DNA of 64,000 bases, taken from NCBI GenBank assembly GCA_049999725.1, contig JBNGIS010004247.1, forward strand, positions 473,634 through 537,633, in the 5' to 3' direction. The DNA comes from Haplomitrium mnioides (lineage: Eukaryota; Marchantiophyta; Haplomitriopsida; Calobryales). Within the stretch, counting starts at the first letter, position 1, and each line of letters opens with the position of its first letter. Shown here in pieces: positions 21,481 through 32,053 of this stretch. The translations under genes and the position numbers were made by a program. The notes beneath the pieces are model-generated. The model did no database searches. It was not told where the DNA came from and saw nothing but the letters and a program-made list of their open reading frames with translations.

Positions 21481-22420
21481 TGAGCACTGGTGCATTCACT
21501 AGCATTCTTCAGCTCATGGAAACTTGCCAGTTGCTCCGGAGTGAGCTCAAAGTTACTTCCCTCCTTAGTCACGTTTGTAAGGGGTAAGGCTATTGTGACA
21601 AACTGGCTAATAAATCTTTGATAATAGCTGACACAGCCCAGGAAGCCTTGTATCTCCTTCAGATTCATGGGAAAGGACACCTTTAACAAGACACCAACCT
21701 TCTCTTGGTCCACCTCAATTTCTCGGCTAGATATCTTGTGGCCGAGAAGTACTCCCTCCTTTACACCATAGAAACACTTCCTCTGATGCAACCGCAATCA
21801 TGTCTCCCGACAACGCTGGAATGTGAGCTTCACATCTTGCTCATGGTCACATGCCTTCCCGTACACTACAAAATTGTTAATGAAAATCTCCAAGAACTTC
21901 CTCCAGTAGTCGTGGAAGATATTCATCATCATCCTTTGGAATGTACCAGGCATGTTATAGAGCCCGAAGGGCATCCTTCGAAAGGCAAACACTCCCTACT
22001 CGGTGGTGAAAGCCGTCTTTAGCTGATCCTCCTCCGAGATTCAGATCTGATTGTATCTTGAGTAGCCATCCATAAAGCTATACATCTCCTTCCCGGCTAC
22101 GAGATCCAACACTCCATCAGTAAATGGCAACAGGTAATGATCCTTCTTGGTTGCCTCATTCAACTTTCGCTAATCCTGGCAGACCTAAATCTTCTGCTTT
22201 CCATCCAACTTCACTTTCTTTGGCACTACTACCAGCGGTGACACCCACTCGCTATTTAGAACAAGGTAGATAAACCTAGCCTCCAACAGTTTGTCAATCT
22301 CTTCTTTTACTAGCATAGAGAATCTAGGATTCATATGATACTGAACGGTATCGTTGTCGGTTTCATGTCAATGCGATGCTCTCCCAATTCTTGGAACTTC
22401 TGTGAGATCTTCATGGCTCT
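21460..22420 (-). pseudogene. Reverse transcriptase of element C, catalytic pair lost
   Basis: Conserved fingers/palm sequences are visible in order on the minus strand: YSRYNQI (about 22.05 kb), FAFRRMPFGLYNMPGTFQRM (about 21.99-21.93 kb), then FLEIFINNFVVYG (about 21.9-21.86 kb) where F-x-D-D normally holds two catalytic Asp. Both are Asn (codons at 21873-21878), each by a G-to-A change on the coding strand. The connection region follows (GFLGCVSYYQRFI, about 21.64 kb). Stops interrupt the frame several times. The enzyme encoded by this copy would be dead even without those stops. Confidence 0.9.
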
Positions 22421-22879
22421 AAGCAAACACATCGCTGAAGTTTGCGAGGGTCCGAACTAAGGCTCTCTCTTCAGCCATTGCTAACTCAGCCCTTATATGG
22501 AATTTTCGGCCTTCCGGTACGACAGCCTCCTTATGTTGTACTTCTCTTACTATTCCCACTTCATTCCTCCTAGGCGGCTCGTTTCTTCCCTCCAGGGTTG
22601 CCAAATGTAGTCCTCCATGGGCTAGCTTCGTCTCGCTTATGCCTTGATGGTGGAACTTCGACTCCCCTTCTAACTCAAGGTCCACCTTCTCTTTCTTCTC
22701 CAATGGTCCAACCATGTCTTCCGAATCGGGTTGTGTTGTTGTCCCTCTCATAAGGTTTATTTGACCAATCTCTATTTCGGCTTCCCCCGCTAGACTTCCT
22801 TCCGGTACCTCGTCATCCAACTGGATCTAGTAGTGCACTCTGTTTCAGCTTCGTCTTTTGACCATTCGCTGTCATAATC

Positions 22880-23340
22880 TGCTTTAGGCTGCATCTCCCC
22901 CTCATGGAGTACTGCTTGATAGTGGACCATCGACCTCTTTGGTCCGAACGTTAGAGTAGAGTTTGCCCAATTGTGAAAGACTTGGGCGTCGTATAACCAC
23001 GGTCTTCTGATCAGCTTCGGGTAAGAAGAAGGTCACGTCGGCTGCATCACCAGATAGTTCAATCGGAACTCCATGCCTTCGATGATGGTGGGTACTTGCA
23101 TAAGAGCTCCTAGCGGATTTACCCACAATCCGTCAGCCAGTCTCATGATTCGAGCGGTGGGTTGAAATTCCTTGAATCCCAACCTATGTGCGGTCTCTTC
23201 GATCATGATGTTGACCCCTGCTCCTCCATCCACTAGCACAAGTGAGAATGCACAACCTGCGATCTGAATATCAATTTCTGGGGCACCCTTGTCTTCAAAG
23301 ACCAAGCTCAGATTGGCTGTGGTGCCCACCCAGAGTACCG
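22880..23340 (-). pseudogene. Aspartic protease of element C
   Basis: IAGCAFSLVLVDGGAGVNIM (about 23.27-23.21 kb) carries the D-G-G variant of the retropepsin active site, common in plant Ty3/gypsy elements. The flap-like and C-terminal parts follow (MQVPTIIEGMEFRLNYLV, about 23.1-23.05 kb). Its product would cleave the Gag-Pol precursor in the particle. The following stretch to 22.42 kb is charged linker before reverse transcriptase. Confidence 0.75.
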
Positions 23341-25430
23341 CCTCCGCCTCTTCGGTCCCATCAATAGTTCCCTCAATTGTCTTTTATATAGTGGACTGTC
23401 TTTAATCAGCTGCCCCACCGTTGTCGTGACTGGGCAATCTAGGACATCCACTTGAATGTTGTAGAGGATAGGCTTGGCTACCTTGATCGGGACTACCACC
23501 GCTTCCTTGTTCTTCTGAGGCTCCTTTGAGGCCTGCTGCCTTCGAACTTCCTCTAAAGTTTTCCTCAATGCATTCTTCTCCTCTGCAACATCCATGGTCT
23601 CTACTCGTCTTCTTACCTCCTCTTGTTTCTTTGGGTGGAACCATTTGGGGTTGTCCCTCTGGTAATCTGAATTGCTATCAAACAACGACTCTTGATCCTT
23701 AGCCTTCTCAACTCCACGCCCCTTCCTCCGCTTTTCCTTTTTCCGATTTCGGGTTTCCACTCGTGTCATCATCCGATAGCAGTCCTCGGATGGGCGTGGG
23801 TCCCAACCTGGCAACTCAGCTTCCTCCTCCTTCTCTCCGCCCCTTACTTCTGCCTCCCAGTCCAACATTATCATATTCACCGCTGATGGGGGTGGTGGGG
23901 GATTTGGCCCTGCATTTGGGCCAATCTCTAGTCTCCTGTTGAGCAAGCAGTTCATCGCTACATACCCCTCGGACTTACATTGGAAGCAAAGTGCATAGGG
24001 TACCCCATTGTTGTGCTTCTGCGGCTCTGAGTAATTCGAGGATATGTGACCCAGTTGACCACAATTCTAGCAAATCATGATCGTCATTTGGGGAGGCCTA
24101 CCAGCCACCCAACTATTGGATTGCCCTACCCTTGCCCTTGTGATTCTGCTCAGAAGTGTGCGAGGTCCACCGCTGACCTGGTACAGCATCTTTGGGGCCT
24201 CTTCGGGCACATACTCAACCTCCTCATGCATGTATTCTAAAGGTTCTTTCCTCACGTAATGTATGGCATGAGCCTCCACGGGGCACTCCACAAAAGAGTG
24301 GCCGTGTTGTTTGCACTTAACACACCAGATCCCTACTTGTCCAGTCGGCCTTGGCTTACTCTCTAGTTTTATTCTTGCAAGAAGTATGTGCATGGCCCCC
24401 AATTTTGCACTCAACTCCTCCACCTTCTCATTCAACTTCCCACCTTCTCTCTTGGAAGATTCTAGTTCGGGTTCCTTATTGGGGGTTCTCTTTGGTTGAT
24501 TCTTTTTTCCCTCTCGATGATGAGTGCGCCAATCCTTCCGATCTCTAGCATCCCTCCTCCTCTATTCCTTCTCGTTTCTTCTTTCTTTTGGCTGATCTAT
24601 CCTCATCAGAACTACTGGTGTCTGATTCCTCATCACTTCCCGAGGTGGAGGCCGAACTCTCCTCTGACTCCTCCTTACTGCTAGTCCCATTCGAGGAGTC
24701 CTCCGATCCATACTTAATCCGTGTCTTCCTCCTCGAGCTCGTGACATAAGCTCTTACACGGGACTACGAAGCACTCACCACAACTACTAAGGGGTGGGGG
24801 TCGGTCTACCGCACCCACGTTCCTATATTCTTTGGCAAAGGCGCTAGGAACCACGAAGCCAACATCCCATCAGTGGCCGAGGGTTTCCGCTTTCGTACCA
24901 CTTTCTTGAACCATTGTAGGAATTTTCTCACTGATTCTTTTTTCCTCATCTATGGCTGCCTCATCTTAATTAAGGCCTTAGTCTCCTCTCCAATCTGTCA
25001 GAACTCGGACATGAACACGACCTTAAACGCCTCCCAATCCCTCTTGATCTGATTTGACAAGTCTTTATACCATGGTTGTGCCTCTCCCTTTAGGACAGTA
25101 GGTAGGATACCTTAAATTAGGTGACTTTCTTTGTTGGCCTCTGCCACATTCTCTAGATCGTCCAGCCATGGGTCAGGGTCATCCTTAGGTCTCCCTTTAT
25201 ACGACTTGTACTTAAATCTCTCCTATGCTCCTAGAGGTGGTACTGGATGAGCCATTACAGCAACATGTAAGGACAACTCTACCCATAGATCAATGCTCTC
25301 CCCCACACTTGTCTTGCTCTTCCGTTCGGCACCTGCAACTTCAGGGGACTTTCTAGCACCAAACAACTCCCAAGTTCCACTCTTCACAAGAGCTAAAACC
25401 GGTTCCAAGTTGATCTTAGGTTCCTTCAAA
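23308..25430 (-). pseudogene. Gag of element C (capsid plus two zinc knuckles)
   Basis: Right to left: an N-terminal part (25.43-25.23 kb), a retrotransposon-type capsid with WYKDLSNQIKRDWEAFKVVF (about 25.07-25.02 kb), and an acidic Ser-rich stretch with basic runs (24.75-24.50 kb). Knuckle 1 is CVKCKQHGHSFVEC (24283-24323). Knuckle 2 is degraded, its first W being a stop and its last Cys a Tyr (24031-24074). A charged tail follows with SEDCYR and NPKWFHPKKQ (about 23.79 and 23.64 kb). Gag forms the cytoplasmic particle and binds the RNA. From the Ser-rich stretch onwards it is homologous to the gag relic of element A. Several stops are present. Confidence 0.85.
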
Positions 25431-25436
25431 CTTGTG

Positions 25437-25453
25437 CCCTCCTTCTAGCGCCA
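25437..25453 (-). other. Primer-binding site of element C
   Basis: TGGCGCTAGAAGGAGGG on the minus strand, eight bases (25454-25461) inside the 5' LTR. Elements A and G have close variants in the same position. Confidence 0.8.
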
Positions 25454-25461
25454 AAAAACTA

Positions 25462-28034
25462 TGTCATGCTCTTCTCTTCGGCCTTAGCTCAAGAAGAGCT
25501 TGTTCAGACGGGAGGGGGCATGACACGGTTTAATAAGGTCTTTTATAAGACAGCACCGGACCCCGATTTATCTCTTGTACGCACTAATGATTGTGAGCTT
25601 CTTTGCAGCATGTTCACTTAACACCAATCCCACCACCCGCAGTCCTTTCTTTCTCTCCACGCGCACCCTCTAGCCCAAATATGACCCACTCAAATTTTGT
25701 CCTTCTAGCAGTCACTCATTCTTACTTGGAAACTGTTTTCAATCATTCTCATCTATACCATTTGAGAGGGAAAAGTATATACAGAACTATACCTACGAAC
25801 TCAATGCAACTTCTATGCCAAATTTACACAGGGCCAGCTACACTAGCACCTTTACTACCCTTCAACACACTCTCTTCTTGCTCTACAACACCTCTAAGAT
25901 TTATTCACAATATACGACAAGGCTATACATATATTGACACTATCTACTTGACAGAAGCATGGAGTGCCATCGGCCAGCAACTCCAAACACCACTTGAGTC
26001 TCCCCCGCGATGCTTCACACTTTGGCCCGCCCACTCACGCACACATCACCAGCTAGTTTATACCATCTATTGTAGAGGGGCTTGGATTCACTTCCGCAAG
26101 CTTGGAAGAGGTCGGATTAACCTCCACCCTTAAAAGATAGTCCTCACGACTGTTGGACACACTCCACCCAAGACCTCGACCGGATCTTCTCCGCAATGCG
26201 CAGGCACTAATGCAACTACCCCTTGCCTTCGACCTCCCTTTGAAATGCTACCAGCAACACCCTCCTAATATCATTGGGGCGGAATCCCCGGCGCAATCCC
26301 AACTCATGAGTCCAAGCCGAACGCATTTGCTTCTCCTTTGGGTATCAATCCACCTCTAAACGTTGGTCCACCCTCCAAAATGAGTTCACATGGATCGCTC
26401 GAGCCTCTAGAGCCTCCATCTCAGCGATTCTCGACGCCCCTTCAGTGCACCTCCACTCCTTTGGCCCCCAAACGCAAGTTCACTCGCTTCAATCAAAGGA
26501 TCACAAAGCACACTCCTCGTCCCTCACTATCCCCTTGTACAAGATTCTCAATGACACCTTCAATCTTCCTCTTAGCCTCTAGACTCGCAATGTCTGCAGT
26601 AATACATTTGTGCATGCCTTGGTACACATTCACGCTTCGCTAATTCCACTGTTAGTTTCAAGATCAAGACTTCAATCCCAATGTGTCTACCCCCACGACA
26701 GAGCATCCGCCCCCCATATGTACCCTTCCAAGCATTTCCTATTTCCCCCGCTTTTGGCTATTTTGGATTGTTACTGTTTCTTGGCACTGATCTAAAGAAG
26801 CTTGGCGTAGATTCGAAAAGGCTTGGTGCAGGTCCGCAAAAGGTAAACTCTAAAGAAGCTTGGCGTAGATCCACAAGAAGACAAACTTGGCGCAGATCTG
26901 TAGAAGGTAATTCAAAGTGGTCTGTTCCAAAGTTGATCGTGGACTGATCCAAAGTCATTCCAAAGTTGACCAACGGAACCACTGAGTCCAAAGTATTTCG
27001 CGGACTGGTGAATCCGAAGTATTCCACGGACGAGTGAGTCCAAAGTATCTCACGATACCATGAAGTCTGAAGTGCGTCGTCTGCCGTCGCTTTCCAAGTG
27101 GAAGTTGGACTGTCACTAGAACCTGGGTTCTGAAGTTGACCAACAGACTGGTCTATGGTTGAGCTATTCAGGAAGGGCGTCATCCGCCACTGCTTTCTAT
27201 GTGGAAGTTGAACCGCCACGCTGACTTCAATTTCCGAAGTTGACCACGGAACCGCTTTGAATGACGCTATCCATTGCCGTTGTTCAAGTGGAAGTTGGAC
27301 CATCACTGGACCCCGGGTTTCGAAGTTGACTAGTAGACTGCTGAGTCCAAAGTTGACTACGGAACCTCTGAATCCGAAGTTGACCATGGAACCTTTGAAT
27401 TTGAAGTCTCTATTCCAAAGTTGACCCCTTTCTGAAGTCCGCTGTCCACTGTCGTTTTCAAAGGGGAAGTTGGACTGCCGTATTTGACCATCTGGTTCCA
27501 AAGTTGACCGCAGACTGATCCAATGGGACTCTGTCCGCGCACTCCTTTGGAGGGGATTCCGACTTCTCCCACGATACTCTTTGGTGTCATCGCTGCTTAT
27601 GAAGGTCATTTGCATTCTCCTTTTTTTCCTAATCGGAGCGCCTTCTCTTCCTCTTGTTACTACTCCTGACTATTGTCCAAAAATTGATAAAAGAGCCTCT
27701 CGCTCTAACTGAGGTCCCCCTCCTCTGATGCAAAATTGTTGACCATGTTTGGCTCCCCTAATCTTCCTCACCCGGCCCTCCATTTCCTTCTGGTGCTGAC
27801 CTCGCTCCTCCTTCCACTCTTGTGTAAAATACGCCTGGTGAGTATCTCGTTCTTTCCTGTCCTGGCCCTAATTCCTACATTCCGATGATTCTTGCACGAT
27901 CTATTATGCTTACCCCCAATCTAGAATACCCTGATGCTTCTGAAGTATCCCTACGCTCTAAAAGTAGAGAACTCCTCTCGTGATGCTTGCGATTTCTCCA
28001 ATTTTTCATTAGTGCCTCAATTCGTTGGTTGACT
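25462..28034 (-). repeat. Element C 5' LTR (right copy)
   Basis: Plus-strand reading starts TGTCATGC and ends ...GGTTGACT; colinear with 16928-19579. The subrepeat array spans about 27080-27540. A sense open frame of 285 codons (26758-27615) overlaps the region open in the other LTR. As the 5' LTR it should hold the promoter, but I could not fix a TATA box. Confidence 0.9.
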
Positions 28035-28141
28035 TTATTGTTGTCCTTCAATTGAACAACTTTGGAAGGTTTCCACAAGGTTCTTGGTAGAATAGAGCTA
28101 TATTCTACACATGCTACAAAAGTGGAAGGTGGCATTCGATC
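28035..28141 (-). pseudogene. Broken host-gene fragment between elements C and D
   Basis: The minus strand reads RMPPSTFVACVEYSSILP then RTLWKPSKVVQLKDNNK without a stop. If element D is removed and one GATC kept, the same frame continues upstream at 36650 as ELALLHESCYD. This 107-base island therefore belongs to the same coding region as 36646-36980. Downstream it meets the 16086-16922 fragment across the site of element C, in a different frame with a TAG at the join. An old frameshift or an intron edge could explain that. Confidence 0.75.
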
Positions 28142-28810
28142 TGTGAAGCTAGAGACTTTGTCGGTTTCTCCTCATGTAACTTTGATGTTGAGTGCACATT
28201 GAATATGAGAGGTGGGTTGAAGTGTGGCAGCAATCATCAATATACAACAAAATTTACAAAGTCTCCTAAATGTGAGTACTCAATTCAAAATACATTGGAA
28301 ATTCTCCACTCTTTGCTCCAAATGTTCTTATACAAAACACTCTTTCTCTCACCTTTCTAACTTTCGACACACTCCTTACTCTATGAATATCCACTCCTCA
28401 AGTGCTTGCTATCCAATGAGTTTTCAAAGTAGCTCCTCCAAGATCTCCACAAAGCGCTTTTCCAAAAGTTTCTCACAACTCCCAAGTCTCAAGTCTCAAG
28501 TCCTCCCAAGCTCCATCTTCTCCATCCTTATATATTAGTTTAGCTAATTAAAACTTTAAAAACCTAGAGATTGTTTTACCCTACGTAAAAGCTAGCCTTT
28601 CAATTTTAAATTCTAAAGTATTTTCTTAATTATTTACTAAATTATCTTTTCATTTTCTCAATAAGCTCTTCATTTAGAACTTTTCTCAAAAGTCGTTCTA
28701 AAGTAACTTCGACTTTGTCTTACTTTTTCAAGAAGAAGCTTCTCATTTGGACCTTTCCTTGACCAAACATCTAACCTATTCAGCCATTCTTTTTTATTCG
28801 TTCCTATTTA
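28142..28810 (-). repeat. Element D 3' LTR, first piece (left)
   Basis: Aligns with the start of the right LTR from 35614. Both contain a TTTGTCG..TTC motif followed by GTGCACATTGAATAT.AGAG and TGGGTTGAAGTGTGGC. It stops at the assembly gap. Confidence 0.85.
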
Positions 28811-29210
28811 NNNNNNNNNNNNNNNNNNNNNNNNNNNNNNNNNNNNNNNNNNNNNNNNNNNNNNNNNNNNNNNNNNNNNNNNNNNNNNNNNNNNNNNNNN
28901 NNNNNNNNNNNNNNNNNNNNNNNNNNNNNNNNNNNNNNNNNNNNNNNNNNNNNNNNNNNNNNNNNNNNNNNNNNNNNNNNNNNNNNNNNNNNNNNNNNNN
29001 NNNNNNNNNNNNNNNNNNNNNNNNNNNNNNNNNNNNNNNNNNNNNNNNNNNNNNNNNNNNNNNNNNNNNNNNNNNNNNNNNNNNNNNNNNNNNNNNNNNN
29101 NNNNNNNNNNNNNNNNNNNNNNNNNNNNNNNNNNNNNNNNNNNNNNNNNNNNNNNNNNNNNNNNNNNNNNNNNNNNNNNNNNNNNNNNNNNNNNNNNNNN
29201 NNNNNNNNNN
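28811..29210. other. Assembly gap (400 N)
   Basis: Run of N between the interrupted LTR of element D and the pol gene of element E. It hides the 5' LTR, gag and protease of the chromovirus. These would normally need well over 400 bases, so the true gap is probably larger. Confidence 0.99.
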
Positions 29211-30730
29211 GGGAGATCTTATACGACCTTATTCAAGGAAACTACCTCTATATGTGATTAGAGAAAAATCAATAAAAAGACAACATGTGGTATTTTTGGG
29301 ATTCATACGTGAGGTTGAAGGTGATAAGGAGGACTCCAAGCATAAAGTCCCACATGAACTTCAAGGGGTTTTGAAAGAATTTTGTGATGTTTTTCCCAAC
29401 GATTTACCTCCAAGTTTGCCGCCTAAATGATCTATTGATCATAAGATTGAGGTTGTTCCCGGAAGTACTCTACCGTATAAGTCACCATATTGTTTGCCTC
29501 CTCATGAATTGGAAGAATGCAAAACTCAAATCACTGAACTATTGGAGAAAGGATTTATTCAATAAAGTATCTCTCCTTATGGCGCACGAGTGTTATTCGT
29601 GAAAAAGAAAGACAAGAGTATGAGGATGTGTATCGACTATCCGGCTCTCAACCAACAAATAGTGAAAAATAAATATCCATTACCACGAATGGACGATTTA
29701 TTTGATCAACTTCAAGGAGCAAACTACTTTACCAAGTTGGATTTGAGAAGTGGATACAACCAAATCCGAATTGCAGAGGGTGACATGCAGAAGATAGCAT
29801 TTTGAAGTCAATATGGGCATTTTGAATATCTCGTTATGCCATTTGGATTGACTAATGCTCCTGCAACTTTCATGGGTCTAATGAATGATATTTTTCAATC
29901 TTTTCTGGATAAGTTTGTTATTGTTTTCTTGGATGACATTCTTATTTACAGCAAAAATCTTCATGAGCATCAACAACACCTTCAAACAGTATTGAAGGTA
30001 CTTCGGGACCACAAACTATATGTTAAGATGTCAAAATATGAAATTGGAAAAAGATAGGTTGATTACTTGGGTCACCGGGTGAGTGCAGCATGAACTCATG
30101 TCATGGATGAGAAAGTGGAGGCCATTCAAAAATGAGAAGCTCTTAGTGATCAAACACAACTATGAGGATGTTTTAGGGCTAATTGGGTTCTATCGTCGAT
30201 TTGTGAAAGGATTTGCACAAATAGGAGAACCATTGACCAATTTGCTCAAGAAAAACCATACATGGATGTGGGGAGCCGCAGAAGAATTGGCATTCCAAGC
30301 ATTGAAGAAATCACTTCTTCATGCTCATATTCTCAAATGGTATGACTCTAAACGACCAATAAAACTTTCAGTTGATGCATCGGGAAAAGCTATAGGCGGG
30401 GTTTTGCAACAAGAATGAGAGGATGGATGGCATCCTACTGCTTTCTTCTCTAGAAAGTTAAATGACACAGAACAAAATTATCATACCACGGAGCAAGAGG
30501 AGCTAACAATCGTGTTATCCAACCAAGCATTGGAAGCATTATCTCGGAGACAAGGAGTTTATTGTGGAAACTCATCATAAACCTCTACTCTATCTCGAAA
30601 CGAAAAAAGAGCTTTCCAAAAGGCTGATTCGATGGGCGGAGTGGCGACAACGCTTTCACATGAAGACAGTGTATGTAGAAGGAAAACAAAAAATTGCAGA
30701 TGCTTTGATCCGCATGCCTTAACTCAACAC
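29211..30730 (+). pseudogene. Reverse transcriptase and RNase H of element E
   Basis: From the gap: a linker ending in FCDVFPNDLPPSLPPK (about 29.4 kb), then the palm/fingers motifs. [20 protein letters not shown] (about 29.59-29.65 kb), [15 protein letters not shown] (about 29.73-29.77 kb), [13 protein letters not shown] (about 29.84 kb) and [11 protein letters not shown] (about 29.93-29.96 kb) follow, the last with both catalytic Asp kept. RNase H shows KLSVDASGKAIGGVLQQ (about 30.37-30.41 kb). Stops occur at 29427, about 29563, 29803, 30055 and 30418, with at least one frameshift near 30.5 kb. The motif spacing matches other plant Ty3/gypsy polymerases. Confidence 0.92.
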
Positions 30731-30734
30731 CTTG

Positions 30735-32040
30735 TCAGAAGTTGCCATATATCCGACATAGTGGTCGAAAATGTTGGCCGCAGTCAAGGAAGATAAAGTA
30801 TGGGTCCCTAATAATATTACGCTTCGCTCTCAAGTTTTGCATGAAGCACATGATTCTGCTAGTGGTGGACATGTTGGAATCGAGAAGACATTGGACAATC
30901 TTCAACGTGTTTATTACTGGTCTAAGATGCACCAAGATGTGTTGGCATATGTTCAAAGTTGTTTGGCTTGTTTGGCTTACCACGTACTTCTACAGTTATA
31001 ACACTATTGTTGTTTTTGTGGACAAACTCAGTAAAATGATCCATATTCATCCAACGACCAAGTTAGTGACAGCCTCTGAGTTAGCTCGCATTTATTTGGA
31101 AGCAGTGTACTCTCATCATGGTCTTTCTAAAGTCATTATTTCTTATCGTGGGACTCAATTCACCAACATGTTTTGGCGCACAATATTTGGTCTATTGAAA
31201 ACCAAATTGGCTATGTCTACTGCCTACCACCTTGAATCAAATGGTCAAACTAAATGGGCCAATCGTACAATTGAAGATATGCTCCAAGCATTTACCTTGG
31301 AAGAACAAACGGAATGAGATTGGCTACTACCTCTTGTAGAGTTTTCTTACAATAACTCTATCAATAGTTCTACAAGAGACACACCTTTCTTCTTGATGTA
31401 TAGTGAGCATCCAATTACGATTTCTAGTCTTCATTCGGCATCACCGCCCACCTCTAAGAGTCCAGCAGCTGATGATTTTCTTCATCGTCTACATTATGGT
31501 ATTCGACGGGCCAAGGAAAACCTTGTAGTGTCTTGTAATCGGTAAAAACAATATATAGATGCTCATCGTTGGGAGGTGACTTTTCCTATAGGTGACCAAG
31601 TCTTGCTCTCCACTTCCAATCTTCCTTTGCTTCATTTTCGCAAGCTTAGCGCTTGGTTAATTGACCTTTTTTCTATCTCTGCTCATATTGGTGAAGTGGC
31701 CTATCAGCTGGTTTTACCCTCTTACATGAAGATTCATCCAGTCTTTCATGTCACTTTATTACGGGCTTTTGTTCCTCGTTCTCCCTCGTTTACAAGTACC
31801 CAAGAACCCTCTCCACCACTTGAACTTATTGATGGTCATGAAGAATTTGAGGTGGAACAACTCTTGAAGAAACGTACAAGGCGTCCTGGTCGTCGTGAGA
31901 TTGTCGAATACTTGGTTTGTTGGAAAGGTTACCCACTTTATGAAGCTACTTGGGTGCCATTGGAGAATTTGGCTAATGCATCCGCGTTTTTTCAATCTTT
32001 TGAGACCTCTCTTCCTTGCACCGAGGACGTTGCCTCTTAA
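30735..32040 (+). pseudogene. Integrase with C-terminal chromodomain of element E
   Basis: Zinc-binding part: HEAHDSASGGHVG...YYWSKMHQDV...CLAC (about 30.84-30.97 kb). Directly afterwards sequence is missing, and with it the segment holding the first catalytic Asp. The core continues VVFVDKLSKMIHI (about 31.01 kb) and KVIISYRGTQFT, where the second Asp is Tyr. In YHLESNGQTKWANRTIED (about 31.23-31.28 kb) the catalytic Glu is Lys. The last 154 codons (31576-32037) are open and include the SH3-like tail (VGDQVLL-type, here IGDQVLL) and a chromodomain, EYLVCWKGYPLYEATWVPLE (31909-31968). That domain normally binds methylated histone H3 and directs insertion into heterochromatin. Confidence 0.92.
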
Positions 32041-32053
32041 AAGAGGGGAGGAT
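32039..32053 (+). other. Polypurine tract of element E
   Basis: AAAAGAGGGGAGGAT between the pol stop codon and the LTR start TGTAACGATC. Confidence 0.85.

Larger units (their letters stand above)
16928..28034 (-). mobile_element. Element C: near-complete minus-strand Ty3/gypsy LTR retrotransposon
   Basis: About 11.1 kb with direct LTRs (16928-19579 and 25462-28034), primer-binding site at 25437-25453 and polypurine tract at 19580-19593. In transcription order (right to left) the domains are Gag capsid, two zinc knuckles, protease, reverse transcriptase, RNase H and integrase, the Ty3/gypsy order. I see no chromodomain. TTATT occurs on both sides (16923-16927 and 28035-28039) within a shared TTTATTG. 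The inner LTR ends are canonical (TG at 25462, CA at 19578-19579), but the outer ones read GG and CT. Many stops and frameshifts show an old, inactive copy. Long LTRs and the knuckle-rich Gag suggest the Athila/Tat side of the family; that placement is tentative. Confidence 0.92.

Noticed and set aside
25603-26133. Open frame of 176 codons on the plus strand
   Set aside because: It lies antisense within the 5' LTR of element C; the other LTR copy interrupts the same frame.
28747-29430. A 227-codon open frame across the assembly gap
   Set aside because: Most of it is N; only the part after 29211 is real pol sequence, described under element E.
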